Position numbers and translations under genes: made by a program. Below are positions 33,705 to 44,835 of a stretch of 64,000 bases of DNA, in pieces. Every line of letters starts with the position of its first letter. The first letter of the stretch is position 1. Source of the stretch: Lunularia cruciata (lineage: Eukaryota; Streptophyta; Marchantiopsida; Lunulariales; Lunulariaceae); the NCBI GenBank assembly GCA_948567375.1, contig OX419761.1:28682243-28746242 (forward strand). The letters are read 5' to 3'. Below the pieces are notes generated by a model. It saw nothing but the letters and a program-made list of their open reading frames with translations. It was not told where the DNA came from and ran no database searches.

Positions 33705-33822
33705 GAGTGTTTTAGTCCAAGAGAGTAGATCACCCCTCTTGGAATAGCACGAACTACTGAAATTGAGTAATTTGAGGTGGAGAACATAGAGTAGTTGCTA
33801 GACTTAGGAAGGACTTTAGAGA

Positions 33823-35380
33823 GTGGATGGGATGGATGCATCGGGAGGCCAATATCCCGCACCTAGCTTTCCATTCTCAAACCCATTCCACATCAAGGTT
33901 ATGTATATCCAGTGTGAGCAGATGAGGGTATCGCTAGTTTATCACTTTGGCGCTGAATTCATGGACAGAGTGATGAACTCACCAAACCCGGTGATTCTAC
34001 ATGTGGTGATATATGACAAAGAGTGGGATTTGACAATCTACATTCTATTATGATAAAATGGGTATGAATGTTCCAAATCTTCTCCCTTTCAACACTCAAG
34101 TAGAAATCCGTTATGTCGTGAGGCCAAAAGTAATGTTTAGAGATTTTGTGGTTAGGAATTTTGGTGAGGAGTATTATCAACAAGTGATAGCTTCTAAGGT
34201 CCCAATGGTAATTCCGATAGTTCGTGCGCCTTCCAGAGTGATTATATTGACTTTGTATTGAAGTAGATATTAGCAATTGAGTGTTGCATGAACCATAGAC
34301 CCGCAATTGCAAGAGTTGGTGCAAGGAATGCAAGGGATGTTCAATGAATTTTGAGAGATTAAGATGACCATAGAAGCATTACAAAGTCAAGTGCAGATCC
34401 TCAGGAACGATCAAGCCATGCAAGAAGAAGAGTCGTCTCAAAACCCACTACCTGCAACAGAAGTACTTGGAGAGGCATCCGTGCCTGCAAACCCTATCAA
34501 CGATGAAACCACATTGCTACTCCGGATGAAGAAGACCTGCAACATCGAGCCTTACAAGGGGCAGCGTTTGATGGGAGTAGTGGAAATTGGATCTCGAGAA
34601 TGAACCAATATTTCCGATTGTTCTCAACACAGATCATAGAGCATGCTGCAGGCGTGTTTGCATGTGGGTACTTGACCAATAAAGCCTTCACATGGTATGA
34701 TGCTTGGGAACGATCCATGTTGGCAGAGAGAAGGGAGGTCACATGGACAGCAATGCAAGAAGGACTGCTGAAGAATTTCCAATTGGTGGATTCTGTGCAA
34801 ATGGCTTGAACCCGACTATGGGGATTGAAACAGAAGAATAGCGTACAAGAGTATGTGGAGGCATTTCTAGATCTACAAGTTGCAATTACCGACATGAGTC
34901 CAGCAGAGGCTCTCGACAATTTCAAACGAGGGTTGAAAGAGCGGATTTGCCAAGAAGTCATGGTGCAAAATCCTTGCACGGTATTTGAAGCCATTGCTTG
35001 TGCGTAGAGAATAGCATGAGCATTAGGTGGAGGTGAAGGAGTAGCTCCACCTCAACATTATTGGGCAGAAATGCCACACATGGGTGGACAAGTACCGATG
35101 GAAGTGGGCAACCTTTGATTCTAAGATCAAGGAGCACAACCGCTTCAAGGGGAGCGGGAATGGGTAGAAGAACGAAGAGATGGAGTCCCACAAGGAGAAG
35201 GGACTTGAGGAGAACAACGCCGTTGTTACAATTGTGGCCGTATTGGGCACATATTTACCAACTGTTGCACTCGTTTCCCTAGGGGCCCTCGGCCTTTGTT
35301 CAAGCGATCTTTGAACAACATGGAGATGCACATTGAAGAGGAGGAGGTAGAAATCACTTTGGAAAACAAAGATCACTAGT
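33823..35380 (+). pseudogene. Element A gag
   Basis: Broken Ty3/gypsy gag. Order: an N-terminal region (33823-34260), a coiled-coil-like part (34364-34500), the capsid-type gag domain (34555-35007, with SVQEYVEAFLDLQVA and LKERICQEVMVQNP) and a CCHC knuckle CYNCGRIGHIFTNC at 35224-35265 with all four metal ligands. It ends in an acidic tail (MEMHIEEEEVEIT). In-frame stops are at 34807 and elsewhere. C carries the same gag with an extra 192-bp duplication. Element B is inserted 39 bp after the tail. Confidence 0.85.
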
Positions 35381-35418
35381 AAATATACCTCAAGACCTTA
35401 TTGGCTCAATAAGGAAGC

Positions 35419-35848
35419 TATAAAAGACCAAAACCAAGGAGAGAAATAGGAGAATGGAAACTCACATTGGGACACTTGAATGAGGGAAAACTCCAAATGC
35501 CTAGCATGAGCTTTGGCTTTGGTATATATAGGTAGCATACAAGGCCCTTGAGAAGCTTCTCAAGAAGCTTCCTCAAGCCGCTTTCTTAGAGTGCAAGCCA
35601 AGTTATTTAGGAAGCTTCTCAAGAAGCTTCCTTCTAGAAGCCGCCTACTTGGCATGCAAGCTAAGCTAGTTGGAAGCTTCTAGAAGCTACTTACTTAAGG
35701 TGCAAGCTAAGCTAATCGGGAAGCTTCCCAAGAAGCTTCCTAGATACTTCTGGAATATTCTAGGCTACTTTATGTGCTACTTCGTTAGCCCGACTACTTC
35801 GTCGCTAAACTCCCGACTAACTTTGTTGCTAAACTCCATATTGTTACA
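35419..35848 (-). mobile_element. Element B 3' LTR (430 bp)
   Basis: On the plus strand runs from TATAAAAGACC to ATTGTTACA; the other copy (41217-41649) starts with intact TGTAAAAGACC. GAAGC at 35414-35418 and 41650-41654 is the target duplication. It contains the same array of GAAGCTTC motifs as the 5' LTR and a TATATATA site at about 35523. Confidence 0.95.
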
Positions 35849-35861
35849 TATTCCCCGCCGC
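35849..35861 (-). promoter_or_regulatory. Polypurine tract of element B
   Basis: The minus strand reads GCGGCGGGGAATA directly before the 3' LTR, the expected priming site for second-strand cDNA. Confidence 0.6.
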
Positions 35862-36190
35862 TAGTTGGCGACATCCTCATCGTTAGTGAAGCTTCAAATT
35901 CCTGGATGGCTGTTTGTGCATTCTGGAGGTGAGAAAGAGGCTCCCAGGTGGCATCATGAAGGGGATACCCTTTCCAAAGGACCTTGTACTCCGTATGTTG
36001 GCGACGGTCTCATTGGATATGGCGACGCGCAAGGATACAATCAACTTTGTACTCCTCATGATCATTGATAGGGACAGGAAGAAAAAGAGGTTGGACTCGA
36101 GAGGAAAAGGAAGAGGGGGTAGGAACAAAGGGTTTCAACTTGGAAACATGAAAGACAGGATGGATACGCATGTGACAAGGTAAGGCAAGT
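35862..36190 (-). pseudogene. Element B integrase C-terminus and chromodomain
   Basis: Minus strand: HMRIHPVFHVSKLKPFVP (integrase end) near 36170, then EEYKVDCILA, one in-frame stop, and YKVLWKGYPLHDATWEPLSH near 35950. The last part is a chromodomain, with the WKGYP and TWEP motifs intact. Chromodomains direct chromovirus integration to marked chromatin. R3 separates this part from the rest of integrase. Confidence 0.85.
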
Positions 36191-36753
36191 TGTCACGCCA
36201 TTTGTAGTTCCGCATCTAGATGCTCGGACACTGGAGTTCCAATGATAGTAGTTAGAGTTATTCTTGCAGTTTCTCATAGACTACTTTCCAACAATTAGAT
36301 TTTGTGTTCAGGGTACTGACTTCACGGTGGGGCCCACCATCACTTTGCACCATTCGCACCGTTTGCACCATCGAGTGTGCCGTCAACGGGACCGTTAGGG
36401 TTTTAGTGCTAGCTCGAGTCCAAGGAGTATAGTTTCAAAGTGAGCTCCAGAGAGCTCACTTCTCTGATGTTGAGCTTTCGAGTTCCTGGCTATGGTGAAC
36501 AGAGGCCGGCGAGCGTCACTTGGATTCTCTATGCTTGAGTGGGTGTGGCTTGACTGTAATCAGTGCCCAGTTGTTGGCAGTTTATAGAGTGACAGATCAA
36601 GTACTAATCTGAGTTGAGTTGAGTTGAGAGTTGTAAGCAATCTGATTATTGTGGCACTTTAGAGTTTATGTATGACTTATGTGTGAGTTGTGCTTCTATA
36701 GTGTATGATGTTGACAGCGATGTATGTTGTGTAGCAATGTATATACGCACGAA
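36191..36753 (-). repeat. Repeat R3 (563 bp), inserted in element B
   Basis: Best preserved copy of repeat R. CAAGT occurs at 36186-36190 and 36754-36758. The B integrase frame is continuous if the insert is removed (AYLL joins QLALPCHM). The plus strand starts TGTCACGCC; the other end, GTATATACGCACGAA, matches the R1 start. It has many CpG sites kept where R1 and R2 show TpG, so it is the youngest copy. No coding frame is recognised. Confidence 0.8.
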
Positions 36754-37735
36754 CAAGTAGATAAGCAACAGGAGAGACAATTTGGGTGATATCAAAGGGT
36801 CCTATCCAATTAGGGGCAAGTTTACAAACTTGGGTATGAAGTGGGAGATGGAGGTTACTGGAGGATAGCATGACTTTATCACCAACTTCAAAGGTGAGAT
36901 CACGACGATGGTGGTCCGCATATTGTTTTTGGCGATTCTGAGCAACAAGGAGGTGAGACTTGGCTTGTTGGAGAAATTGGGATATAGTGGTCAAGAATGT
37001 GGAAGTATGAGGAACCTGAGGTGGAGGGGGAGCAAGAAGAGAATTTGGAACAAGCGGATCTTGACCAAAATTGAGAAAGAAGGGAGAAAATTTGGTGCTT
37101 GCCTGTTTGGAATTGTTGTAGGCAAATTCTGCAGCTGCAAGACATTCATCCCAATTGGTATGGTGGACATTGACAAAAGCCCGCAACATATCCTCCAATG
37201 TACGATTTGCACGTTTGGTTTGTCCATCAGTTTGAGGATGATAGGCCATGGACAAAGCAAGCTTGGTGCCAAGTATCTGGAAGAGTGCTTGCCAAAACTT
37301 CCCGGTAAATTGAGGATCACGGTCAGTGATGAGTACACGTGGCATCCCATGATGTTTGAAGACATTGTCAAAGTAGATTTGTGCTAAGGTTGGGGCATCC
37401 ACGGTATCATAGGTTGGTGCCAAGTGGATTTTCTTACTAAGCTTATCCACAAACACCACGATTGCAGTGTGTCCTTGTTTTGTCTTTGGCAAGGATGTGA
37501 TGAGATCCAAGCTCACATGCTCCCAACGAGCGGATGGAATGGCGAGTGGTTGAAGGAGTCCACTCGGCTTTTGGTTACTGGCCTTGTTATGTTGGCAGCT
37601 CTCACACGATCTGACAAATTCTTGAACATCTTGTGTCATGTTGGGCCACCACCATTGACATTGGAGGGTACCCAAGGTCTTGTCCACACCCATGTGACTA
37701 GCAATGGGTAAATCATGGGCTTCTTGAAGGCGCAC
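36754..37735 (-). CDS. Element B integrase (long intact stretch)
   Basis: About 327 integrase residues without interruption. Zinc-binding part: ASHMGVDKTLGTLQ, WWWPNM and CESCQHNKASN. Core: SLDLITSLP, LITDRDPQF and, after DGQTKRANRTLEDMLR, the third acidic residue. The C-terminal side has GDKVMLSSSNLHLP and KLAPNWIGPF. The frame then runs into repeat R3, whose translation adds 23 foreign residues. Upstream it is separated from RNase H by a stop. The core looks catalytically complete, but the protein is split from its end and chromodomain. Confidence 0.85.
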
Positions 37736-37738
37736 AAG

Positions 37739-38614
37739 TCAAAGATCACCTTTGGCTAGAACATAGATCCGGTCCGCATGGAATAGAAGGCCTTCCTTGA
37801 AGGAGAAGGTGTTGTACTCCTTGTCACCTATTGTTAGACAACCATGTACCATTTGGAAGAAGGGATCTTGCTGTAGAACTAACCGAAACTTGTTATGGAT
37901 CTTGGGGTCAATTGACACCATTGTAATTGCTGCCGTGATGAGATGAAGGGACTTCAAATCAGGTCGTCATGATAGAGCATCAAGGATGACATAGAACCCA
38001 CCTGGTTTGTACTCAAGTTTGATATCAAACAATTGAAGTTGCTCTTCCCATCGATGATGTCGACTCTTCATGTGCTCCAAGTGTAAGGTCTGCAACAATG
38101 GCTTGTGATCAGTTTGCATGATCACTTATTTCCCCAAGAGATAATGCCTCCATACCTTGGTGGCATATACCATTACAAGTTGTTCTTGATCTCGAGCAGA
38201 GTAATTTCTTTCAGCTGTATTTAGTCGGCAAGACACAAAGGCAATGGGATGTAGCCCATCTGGAAATTCTTGTTGCAACACAGCTCCAATTGCAAAGTTA
38301 GAAGCATCAAAATCAACCACACAAGACAGTTGAGGATCATATGGTTGAAGAATGGGTCTTGAAGACACCATATGTTTCAACTTCTGGAATGCTTCTTCAT
38401 GTTTGATGTTCCACTGGAAGCTTGAGTTCTTTCCCAAGAGGTCAGTCAATGGTGCAGCCACATGCGCATAATAGTGGATGAACCGCCGGTAAAAACTGGC
38501 CAATCCATTGAATGCCTGTACTTCTATAGCATCCTTTGGGGTATGCCAATCAGTAATGGCCTTGATCTTCTCTTCCTCCATCTTGATCCCCTCCGATGAG
38601 ATCTTATGACCCAA
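37739..38614 (-). pseudogene. Element B RNase H and linker
   Basis: 38126-38614 (162 residues) starts with the RT connection (GHKISSEGIKMEEEKIKAI, FNGLASFYRRFI) and continues into RNase H with CVVDFDASNFAIGAVLQQ and NYSARDQEQLVMVYATKVWR, then a stop after HYLLGK. The rest of RNase H lies in broken frames (about 37960-38125) and a linker at 37739-37957 leads to integrase. Standard gypsy order. Confidence 0.85.
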
Positions 38615-38668
38615 GAAGGTAACCTCCTTCTGCCAAAAAGCACACTTTGACTTCTTGCAGTAAAATTT

Positions 38669-39482
38669 CTATTGTCGTAGTTGTCTTAGGACTTCTTGCA
38701 CATGATTCACATGTTCAGCCTCTATCTTGCTATAGATTAAGATATCATCCAAGAACACCACCACTGACCGATCCAATAGCCATCCAACACCCAATGCATT
38801 TGATCCATGAAGACTACTAGAGCATAAGTGAGTCCGAAGGTAGAACTCTCCACTCAAAATGTCCATACCTTGTGCAAAAGACAGTCTTTTTCAAATCCTC
38901 TCTATCAATCTGAATTTACCAATAGCCGCTACAAAGATCTAACTTGGAAAAGTAACGTGCTCCACTTAGTTGATCAAGTAAGTCATCGATCCGAGGCAAG
39001 GGATATGCATTCTTCACGGTTTGCTTATTGAGCCCACGATAATCAATATAGAAATGAAGTCCTCCATCCTTCTTTGGAACAAATAGTACCGGTGCTCCCC
39101 AAGGAGAGGTACTATGTCGTATGAAATCCTTCTCCAACACCTCTGTAAGTGCTTTTTGCAACTCCTCTAACTCCTTTGGTGGGAGCCGATAGATTGGTCT
39201 ACCCACCGGAGTACTCCTTGGCAATAACTTGATCTTGAAGTGCATACCTTGATCGGAGGGTAATCCCTTTGGCAGATCATCCGGAAACACATCTGCAAAC
39301 TCCTGAACTATTCGATCAACCATTGCTTGATGCGGCACTTGGCCCTCCTCAGATTGTTCTTGTGCAATCGGCTTGATCCACACCACGAATACAGACTTAT
39401 CTTCCTCCAAAGCTTGCTCTATGGCTGTTTCCTTAACAAACTTCCCTTCTAGGGACTCATCCCTCTTCCAAGCATGCTCCAT
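38669..39482 (-). pseudogene. Element B reverse transcriptase
   Basis: 38916-39482 (188 residues) holds the RT start: [58 protein letters not shown] and [12 protein letters not shown]. After a frame break, 38669-38866 holds the catalytic [12 protein letters not shown]. One or a few small lesions separate the two. Upstream residues down to about 39560 are a spacer with repeated [16 protein letters not shown] units. Confidence 0.85.
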
Positions 39483-39569
39483 GGTTGCCTTCTTGGCAAA
39501 CTTCCCATCTTGGGACTCATCTCCCTTCTAGATTTGCTCTATGGCTACCTTCTCGACAAACTTCCCATC

Positions 39570-40013
39570 TTAGGACTGACTATTCTTAGGTGTCTTACTC
39601 AGAAGTGCCAAACAACCTAATCGGAAATTCCTACCTTGGTGTTGTACTTGAATTTGGCGTTGGGTCCAATCAAATTGAACCTTATGACATTCAAGCCAAG
39701 GTAGACCCAAAATGATATCATAGTATAGAGGTGCCACTACAAACCTCATACACTCCAAATACTCCTTCTCAATCTTGAAGGCAACAGGATGCGAGGTGCG
39801 GAATGCAAAACCCTTTCTACCATCCGCTATCATCAAACTACTTCCAATCACTAGCTTGATAGGAATACCCAATTCCTTTGCTACTTGCATAGACATGCAA
39901 TTCTTTGAACTTCTAGAATCAACCAAAATCCTACAACCCCTATTAGATATCATACCTTGCAAGTGAAGCAGACTTGCATAGGTCGAGCCTTCAATCCCAT
40001 TGGAACTAATCAA
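39570..40013 (-). pseudogene. Element B aspartic protease
   Basis: A 147-residue frame with GCRILVDSRSSKNCMS (active-site Asp-Ser kept, but the Gly of DSG is Arg) and YYDIILGLPWL (flap-distal ILG motif). Retropepsin normally cleaves the Gag-Pol polyprotein; the Gly to Arg change would probably inactivate it. Confidence 0.8.
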
Positions 40014-40059
40014 GCTCCCAGTAGGTGGCTTGAAATCTCCTACTGGGATTCCTTGTTTC

Positions 40060-40965
40060 CCTGATCATTCCGCTCCACAACCTCCACTTGGGCAACTTGT
40101 TGAGGTTGTCCATTCTTAAGTGGACATTCAGCAATGTGATGCCTCAATTGGCGACAATAAAAACAACCACCATTTTGTCGCAGTTTCTCCCTGTCTGCCA
40201 TGCCCAATGGTCTTCATTGAATTGCATCAATCTCCATTGGTGTTGGCTCCTCCACTTGTGTGTAGTGTATTGGTAGGCTTTGTGGAGGTCGAGGTCGAGA
40301 CCAACTTGTTGCCACTAAGGAATCAAAACGTTCGGCCAACCGCATGGCTTCCTCCAAGTGTTGTGGCTCTCGTATGGTTACCTCTAATTTGGTTCTTGCC
40401 TTCAAGCCCCTCACAAATCGATCCAGAGCTTCACCTTCCAAAATGTCTGGAATTTGCATGATGGTGTTTTGGAACTACGTGATGTAACTTCTTATAGAGC
40501 CAATCTGTTTCAACTCTACCAACTTATCTCGTGCAGCTCGTGTGGCATTTATAGCTTGGAACTGACTGATTATTGCACTCTTGAATTCTGCCCATGTCAA
40601 GATTGGTGCAACCATTTTTCATTCGGCTTGCTCTACTTGAAATCTCCACCATAGCTTTGCTACTCCATCCAATTGGCTAGAAGCCAAGAGAATCTGTTTT
40701 TGCTCATCTTGTAGATAGGTAGCTTCAAAATAACGTTCACAATCAAACACAAAATTCTCCACTGCACCTGAGAGATTCTTGCCTTCAAATACCTTGGGTT
40801 TAGGGAATCTGATCCGATCTTCTCCTTCTCAAATTGGTACTCTCTCCACCTGCTCTTGTCGTCGAAGATCTTGTTCATCCAACAATCAAGTAAGGTGCTT
40901 GATTTGTTGTTGCATAGTAAGGATAATATCCCGTATTGCCGCCATGGTTGCTCCTCTATCACCCC
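40060..40965 (-). pseudogene. Element B gag
   Basis: Starts near MAAIRDIILTMQQQIKHL (about 40945). The gag domain includes KVFEGKNLSGAVENFVFD, LDGVAKLWWRFQ and LEGEALDRFVRGLKARTKLE (40214-40459). A CCHC knuckle, CFYCRQLRHHIAEC, lies at about 40130-40171 with all four ligands. A few stops break the frame. Confidence 0.85.
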
Positions 40966-41203
40966 ACTCCCAATCTATCTAATTTATTAACACATAAAAA
41001 CAGCATGTCCACCGTTCTCCATAAGTTACAACCGGAAGCACCAAGGGTTCCTCAGATATGGTGATCATATGCAAAAAATCTTATCCAAAGTGTGAGGTGA
41101 TGAATTGTGTGAAACGATGCTTGGGTAGTATTTGGACGCAAAAATCCCAATGGTTTGGTGGAAGTGGATTTGGTGGTCCATAAATTCCATCCATCCCATT
41201 CCT

Positions 41204-41215
41204 GCTCTGATACCA
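41204..41215 (-). promoter_or_regulatory. Primer-binding site of element B
   Basis: The minus strand reads TGGTATCAGAGC directly after the 5' LTR, complementary to the 3' end of initiator tRNA-Met, as is usual for chromoviruses. Confidence 0.9.
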
Positions 41216-41320
41216 ATGTAAAAGACCAAAACTGAGGAGAGAAATAGGAGAATGGAAACTCACATTGGGACACTTGAATGAGGGAAAACTCAGAATGCCT
41301 AGCATGAGCTTTGGCTTTGG

Positions 41321-41328
41321 TATTTATA
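41321..41328 (-). promoter_or_regulatory. TATA box of element B 5' LTR
   Basis: The minus strand reads TATAAATA. In the 3' LTR the corresponding site is TATATATA. Confidence 0.65.
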
Positions 41329-41348
41329 GGTAGCATACAAGGCCCTTG

Positions 41349-41561
41349 AGAAGCTTCTCAAGAAGCTTCCTCAAGCCGATTTCTTAGAGTGCAAGCCAAG
41401 TTAGTTAGGAAGCTTCTCAAGAAGCTTCCTTCTAGAAGCTGCCTACTTGGCGTGCAAGCTAAGCTAGATGGAAGCTTCTAGAAGCTTCCTTCTAGAAGTT
41501 ACTTACTTAAGGTGCAAGCTAAGCTAACCGGGAAGCTTCACAAGAAGCTTTCAGAATATTC
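41349..41561 (-). promoter_or_regulatory. Array of heat-shock-element-like motifs in B U3
   Basis: GAAGCTTC occurs at 41350, 41362, 41409, 41421, 41471, 41481 and 41532, GAATATTC at 41554, and TTCTAGAAG near 41430 and 41490. These fit the nGAAnnTTCn unit of plant heat-shock factor sites, several arranged as adjacent units. The cluster begins about 20 bp upstream of the TATA box in LTR sense. A matching cluster is present in the 3' LTR (about 35549-35770). Regulation is inferred only. Confidence 0.5.
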
Positions 41562-41649
41562 TGGGCTACTTTATGTGCTACTTCGTAAGCCCGACTACTT
41601 CGTCACTAAACTCTCGACTAACTTCATCACTAAGCTCCATATTGTTACA

Positions 41650-41985
41650 GAAGCAGAGAAGCAAGGGAAGGAAGAAGAATAATTCACAAAGATCCCAAAA
41701 GGCAACCTCACAATTGATTGTCGTGAATGGAATCCTAGAAGGTAATCAAGTGAGAGTATCAATAGATCTGGGAGCAACAGAGAATTTCTTGTCCCGCTTT
41801 GTTGTAAGATTGGGAATGGATCTAGAGAAAGCTGGAAGTGAAGAAGTAGAGTTACCAAATGGGCACACGGAGAGGATTGAATCATTACCTAGACGGGTAA
41901 CCCTCTCTGTAGGAGAATATCAAGAAGCAATTGAGTGGCGAGTGATATAGTTAGCTCGTTATGATGCAATTTTAGGCATGTCATG
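41650..41985 (+). pseudogene. Element A protease
   Basis: The A sequence resumes at the GAAGC duplication. Frame 41573-41950 includes VNGILEGNQVRVSIDLGATENFLS: the catalytic Asp is kept but the DSG motif reads Asp-Leu-Gly. [13 protein letters not shown] stretch follows near 41960 after a stop, equivalent to the ILG motif. The junction with gag is confirmed by C, which has the same sequence uninterrupted near 49000. Confidence 0.8.
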
Positions 41986-42980
41986 GATGGAGCAGTACAG
42001 CCCTATGGTGGATTGGAGGAAGAAAGTAGTGAGAACCCACCAATGGTCAATCATTGGAGTCAAAGAAAAATCATACAGGCAGAAACTGCCTCTATATGTC
42101 GTAGAGACGACAACTGGCTGTAAGACCAATAGATGTTTTATGGGTCTAATACGAGAAGTCCAGAGTGCAAAACTCAATGGACAAATTCTTGAGAAATTGA
42201 AGGATGTGGTGGATGAGTTTCAAGATGTCTTTCTCAATGATCTACCCTCAAGATTACCACCAAAAAGGCAATTAGATCACAAAATTGAGACACTTTCGAG
42301 GAAGACGCCTCCTTGTAAGGCCCCATATCGCCTATCACCTCATGAGTTGGAGGAGTGTAAGACTCAAATTGAGGAGATGTTGCTGAAAGGGTTCATCCAA
42401 CCTAGCGTATCACCATATGGGGCCCCTGTCTTGTTTGTGAAGAAGAAGGATGGTACAATGTGCATGTGCATTGACTATCGGGGTCTCAATCAGCAAATAG
42501 TGAAGAACAAATACCCCTAACCTCGCATGGATAACCTATTTGATCAACTCCATGGAGCGAGATACTTCACCAAACTGGACTTGCGGAGCGGTTACAATCA
42601 AATCCAAATTGCAGAGGAGGATGTGTACAAAACTGCCTTTTGAACAAGGTATGGCCACTTTGAGTATCTTGTGATGCCTTTTGGCCTCACCAATGCACCT
42701 GCCATTTTCATGAGTCTAATGAATGACATATTTTGTCCATACTTGGATAAATCTGTTATCTTCTTCCTGGATGATATCTTAGTATACAGTAGCACGATGA
42801 TAGAACACAAACAACATCTACGAGAAGTCCTCCAGATTCTAAGATAGAATCAATTGTACGCCAAAATCTCAAAGTGTGAGTTTGGCAAGTCTGAAGTAGA
42901 CTACTTAGGGCATAGAGTAAGTACAAAGGGCATTCAAGTATTGACAAATAAAATAGAGGTCATTCAAAAATGGAGTGCCC
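41986..42980 (+). pseudogene. Element A reverse transcriptase
   Basis: 41978-42520 carries the N-terminal RT part ([51 protein letters not shown]) and a stop after NKYP. Further motifs are [25 protein letters not shown] and the catalytic [10 protein letters not shown] at 42761-42790. At least three in-frame stops. Thumb and connection lie at 42850-42980. Confidence 0.85.
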
Positions 42981-43493
42981 CAAAAGATCAGACTCAACTT
43001 AAGAGCTTCTTGGTTGACGGGATTCTATCGTAGATTTGTCAAGGACTTTTCCAAGGTTGCACAACCTTTAACGGCACTACTTGGCAAGGGGAAGAAGTGG
43101 ACATGGGGAATTGCACAAGAGTTGGCCTTTCAAAAATTGAAGGCCGCCTTGCTACATGCACCAATCTTGAAGTGATATGACCCAAAACGTCCAATCAAGT
43201 TGGCTACAGATGCATTAGGCGTAGCAATAGGAACAGTCCTACAACAAGAGTGGCATGACGGATGACATCCAATTGCATATTTCTCTTGAAAGTTGTTACC
43301 GGCAAAACGAAACTACCACACCACAAAATGAGAAGAGTTGGCAATCATTCTAGCAACCAAGCATTGGAAGCACTACCTGGGCGAGAAGGCATTTGTAGTA
43401 GAGATAGACCAAAAACCTCTAGTCTATCTCGAGACACAAAATGATCTATCTCATCACCAAATTTGGTGGGCAGAGTGGTGACAATGCTTCAAC
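42981..43493 (+). pseudogene. Element A RNase H
   Basis: Starts with the connection FYRRFVKDFSKVAQPLTALL (42975-43175), then a frame break and a decayed RNase H. Acidic residues are only partly recognisable (LATDALGVAIG near 43200). C lacks the first half of this region by a deletion of about 362 bp. Confidence 0.7.
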
Positions 43494-44783
43494 ATGACAA
43501 TCACCTACGTGGAAGGTAAGAAGCAACTTGGAGATGCATTCACCTACATGCCAATGGCCAACAACTTGGTGGCAGAGGTTAAGATTAACTCTGAATTCTG
43601 GCAAGAGATTCTGGCTACTACAAAAACTGATCCACAGATTGTAGAAGCACAATCATCCAAAGGTGTCACCAGCACCCAAGGACTCACCTTTTGGGATGGC
43701 AGATTATGGATCCCAAATGTCCCAAAATTGCATACCACCATTCAAGCGGAATGTTATGATTCGGCCATTGCAACTCATGTCGGAGTGGACAAGACCTTAG
43801 ATGCAGTCAAGCGCCATTACTATTGGCCCAAGATGAGCAACGACATGATGGACTATGTGCGTAGCTGCCTACTTTGTCAACAGAACAAAGCTTCTAATCA
43901 AGCTCTTGCAAGGCTCCTTCAACCTCTCCCCACTCCTACCCAATGTTGGGAACAAGTGAGTATGGATCTCGTCTGTGAATTACCCAAGACCACCTCAGGG
44001 TTTGACTCCATTGTGGTCTTTGTGGACCGGCTCAGCAAAATGATTCATGTACGCCCTACCACCAAGGAGGTGACCGCTCCACAACTAGCTCAATTATACT
44101 TAGATGCAGTCTTTGCTCACCATGGCTTGTCTAGAGTACTTATCACCGATAGAGGCACCCAATTCATCAATTTGTTTTGGCAAACACTTTTTGGTTTCTT
44201 CAAAACCAAGTTGGCCATGTCCACAGCTTACTACCCACAAATAGATGGCCAAACAGAGCGGGCTAATTGCATGATTGAAGACATGTTACACAGCTTCACC
44301 TTAGAAGAGCAAGAGAGGTGGGACACCCTACTCCCGTTGGTGGAATTTGCTTACAACAATTCAGTGAATGTATCCACCCAGGTCACTCCGTTCTTCCTCA
44401 TGTATGGTGAGCATCCCTTCACACCTTCTAGCTTGATGAAGATCCGTCCAGTGGCTACCAAGGTCGATGCAGTCAACACATTTGTTTCTCAAATCCAACA
44501 AGGTGTGGAGAGCGCCAAGCACAAATTACAGATTGCGCAAAATTGACATAAGCAATATGCTTATGCACACCATCGGCACATGGAGTTCAATTTTGGGGAT
44601 CAAGTGTGGCTATCAACAACCAACCTCACATTAGTTGGACCTCGTAAGCTCAGACCTCATTTTATTGGGCCTTTCTTGATTCTTTGTCGCATTGGCATTG
44701 TGGTCTATCACCTTGAGCTACCACCACACATGAAGATCCATCCAGTGTTCCATGTCTCCCTACTACACAGATATGCTCCCTGA
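43494..44783 (+). CDS. Element A integrase (350-residue open stretch)
   Basis: Uninterrupted from the RNase H tail through most of integrase: ATHVGVDKTLDAVKRHYYWP and CLLCQQNKASN (zinc binding), VSMDLVCELP, LITDRGTQF and DGQTERANCMIEDMLHSF (the three acidic residues), then FAYNNS. A stop after QIAQN at 44546 is followed by the C-terminal part (44580-44783, GDQVWLSTTNL and HPVFHVSLLHRYAP). It is the longest intact frame of A and contrasts with the heavily damaged RT. Confidence 0.85.
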
Positions 44784-44835
44784 TCAGGCCAGGGTCATTC
44801 CACACCAGACATTCGACCTTGTCCGACACTCATTG

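Larger units (their letters stand above)
41217..41649 (-). mobile_element. Element B 5' LTR (433 bp)
   Basis: TGTAAAAGACC to ATTGTTACA on the plus strand, adjoining the PBS at 41204-41215. Very similar to 35419-35848. TATAAATA on the minus strand at 41321-41328. Upstream of this TATA box (41349-41561) is an array of GAAnnTTC motifs. Target duplication GAAGC. Confidence 0.95.

Noticed and set aside
36908..37387. 159-residue plus-strand frame
   Set aside because: It is a shadow of the well-supported B integrase on the minus strand.
41340..41560. Regularly spaced GAAGCTTC palindromes looking like a CRISPR-type array
   Set aside because: Spacing is irregular, no unique spacers exist, and they sit inside an LTR of a plant chromovirus. 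Better read as regulatory motifs.
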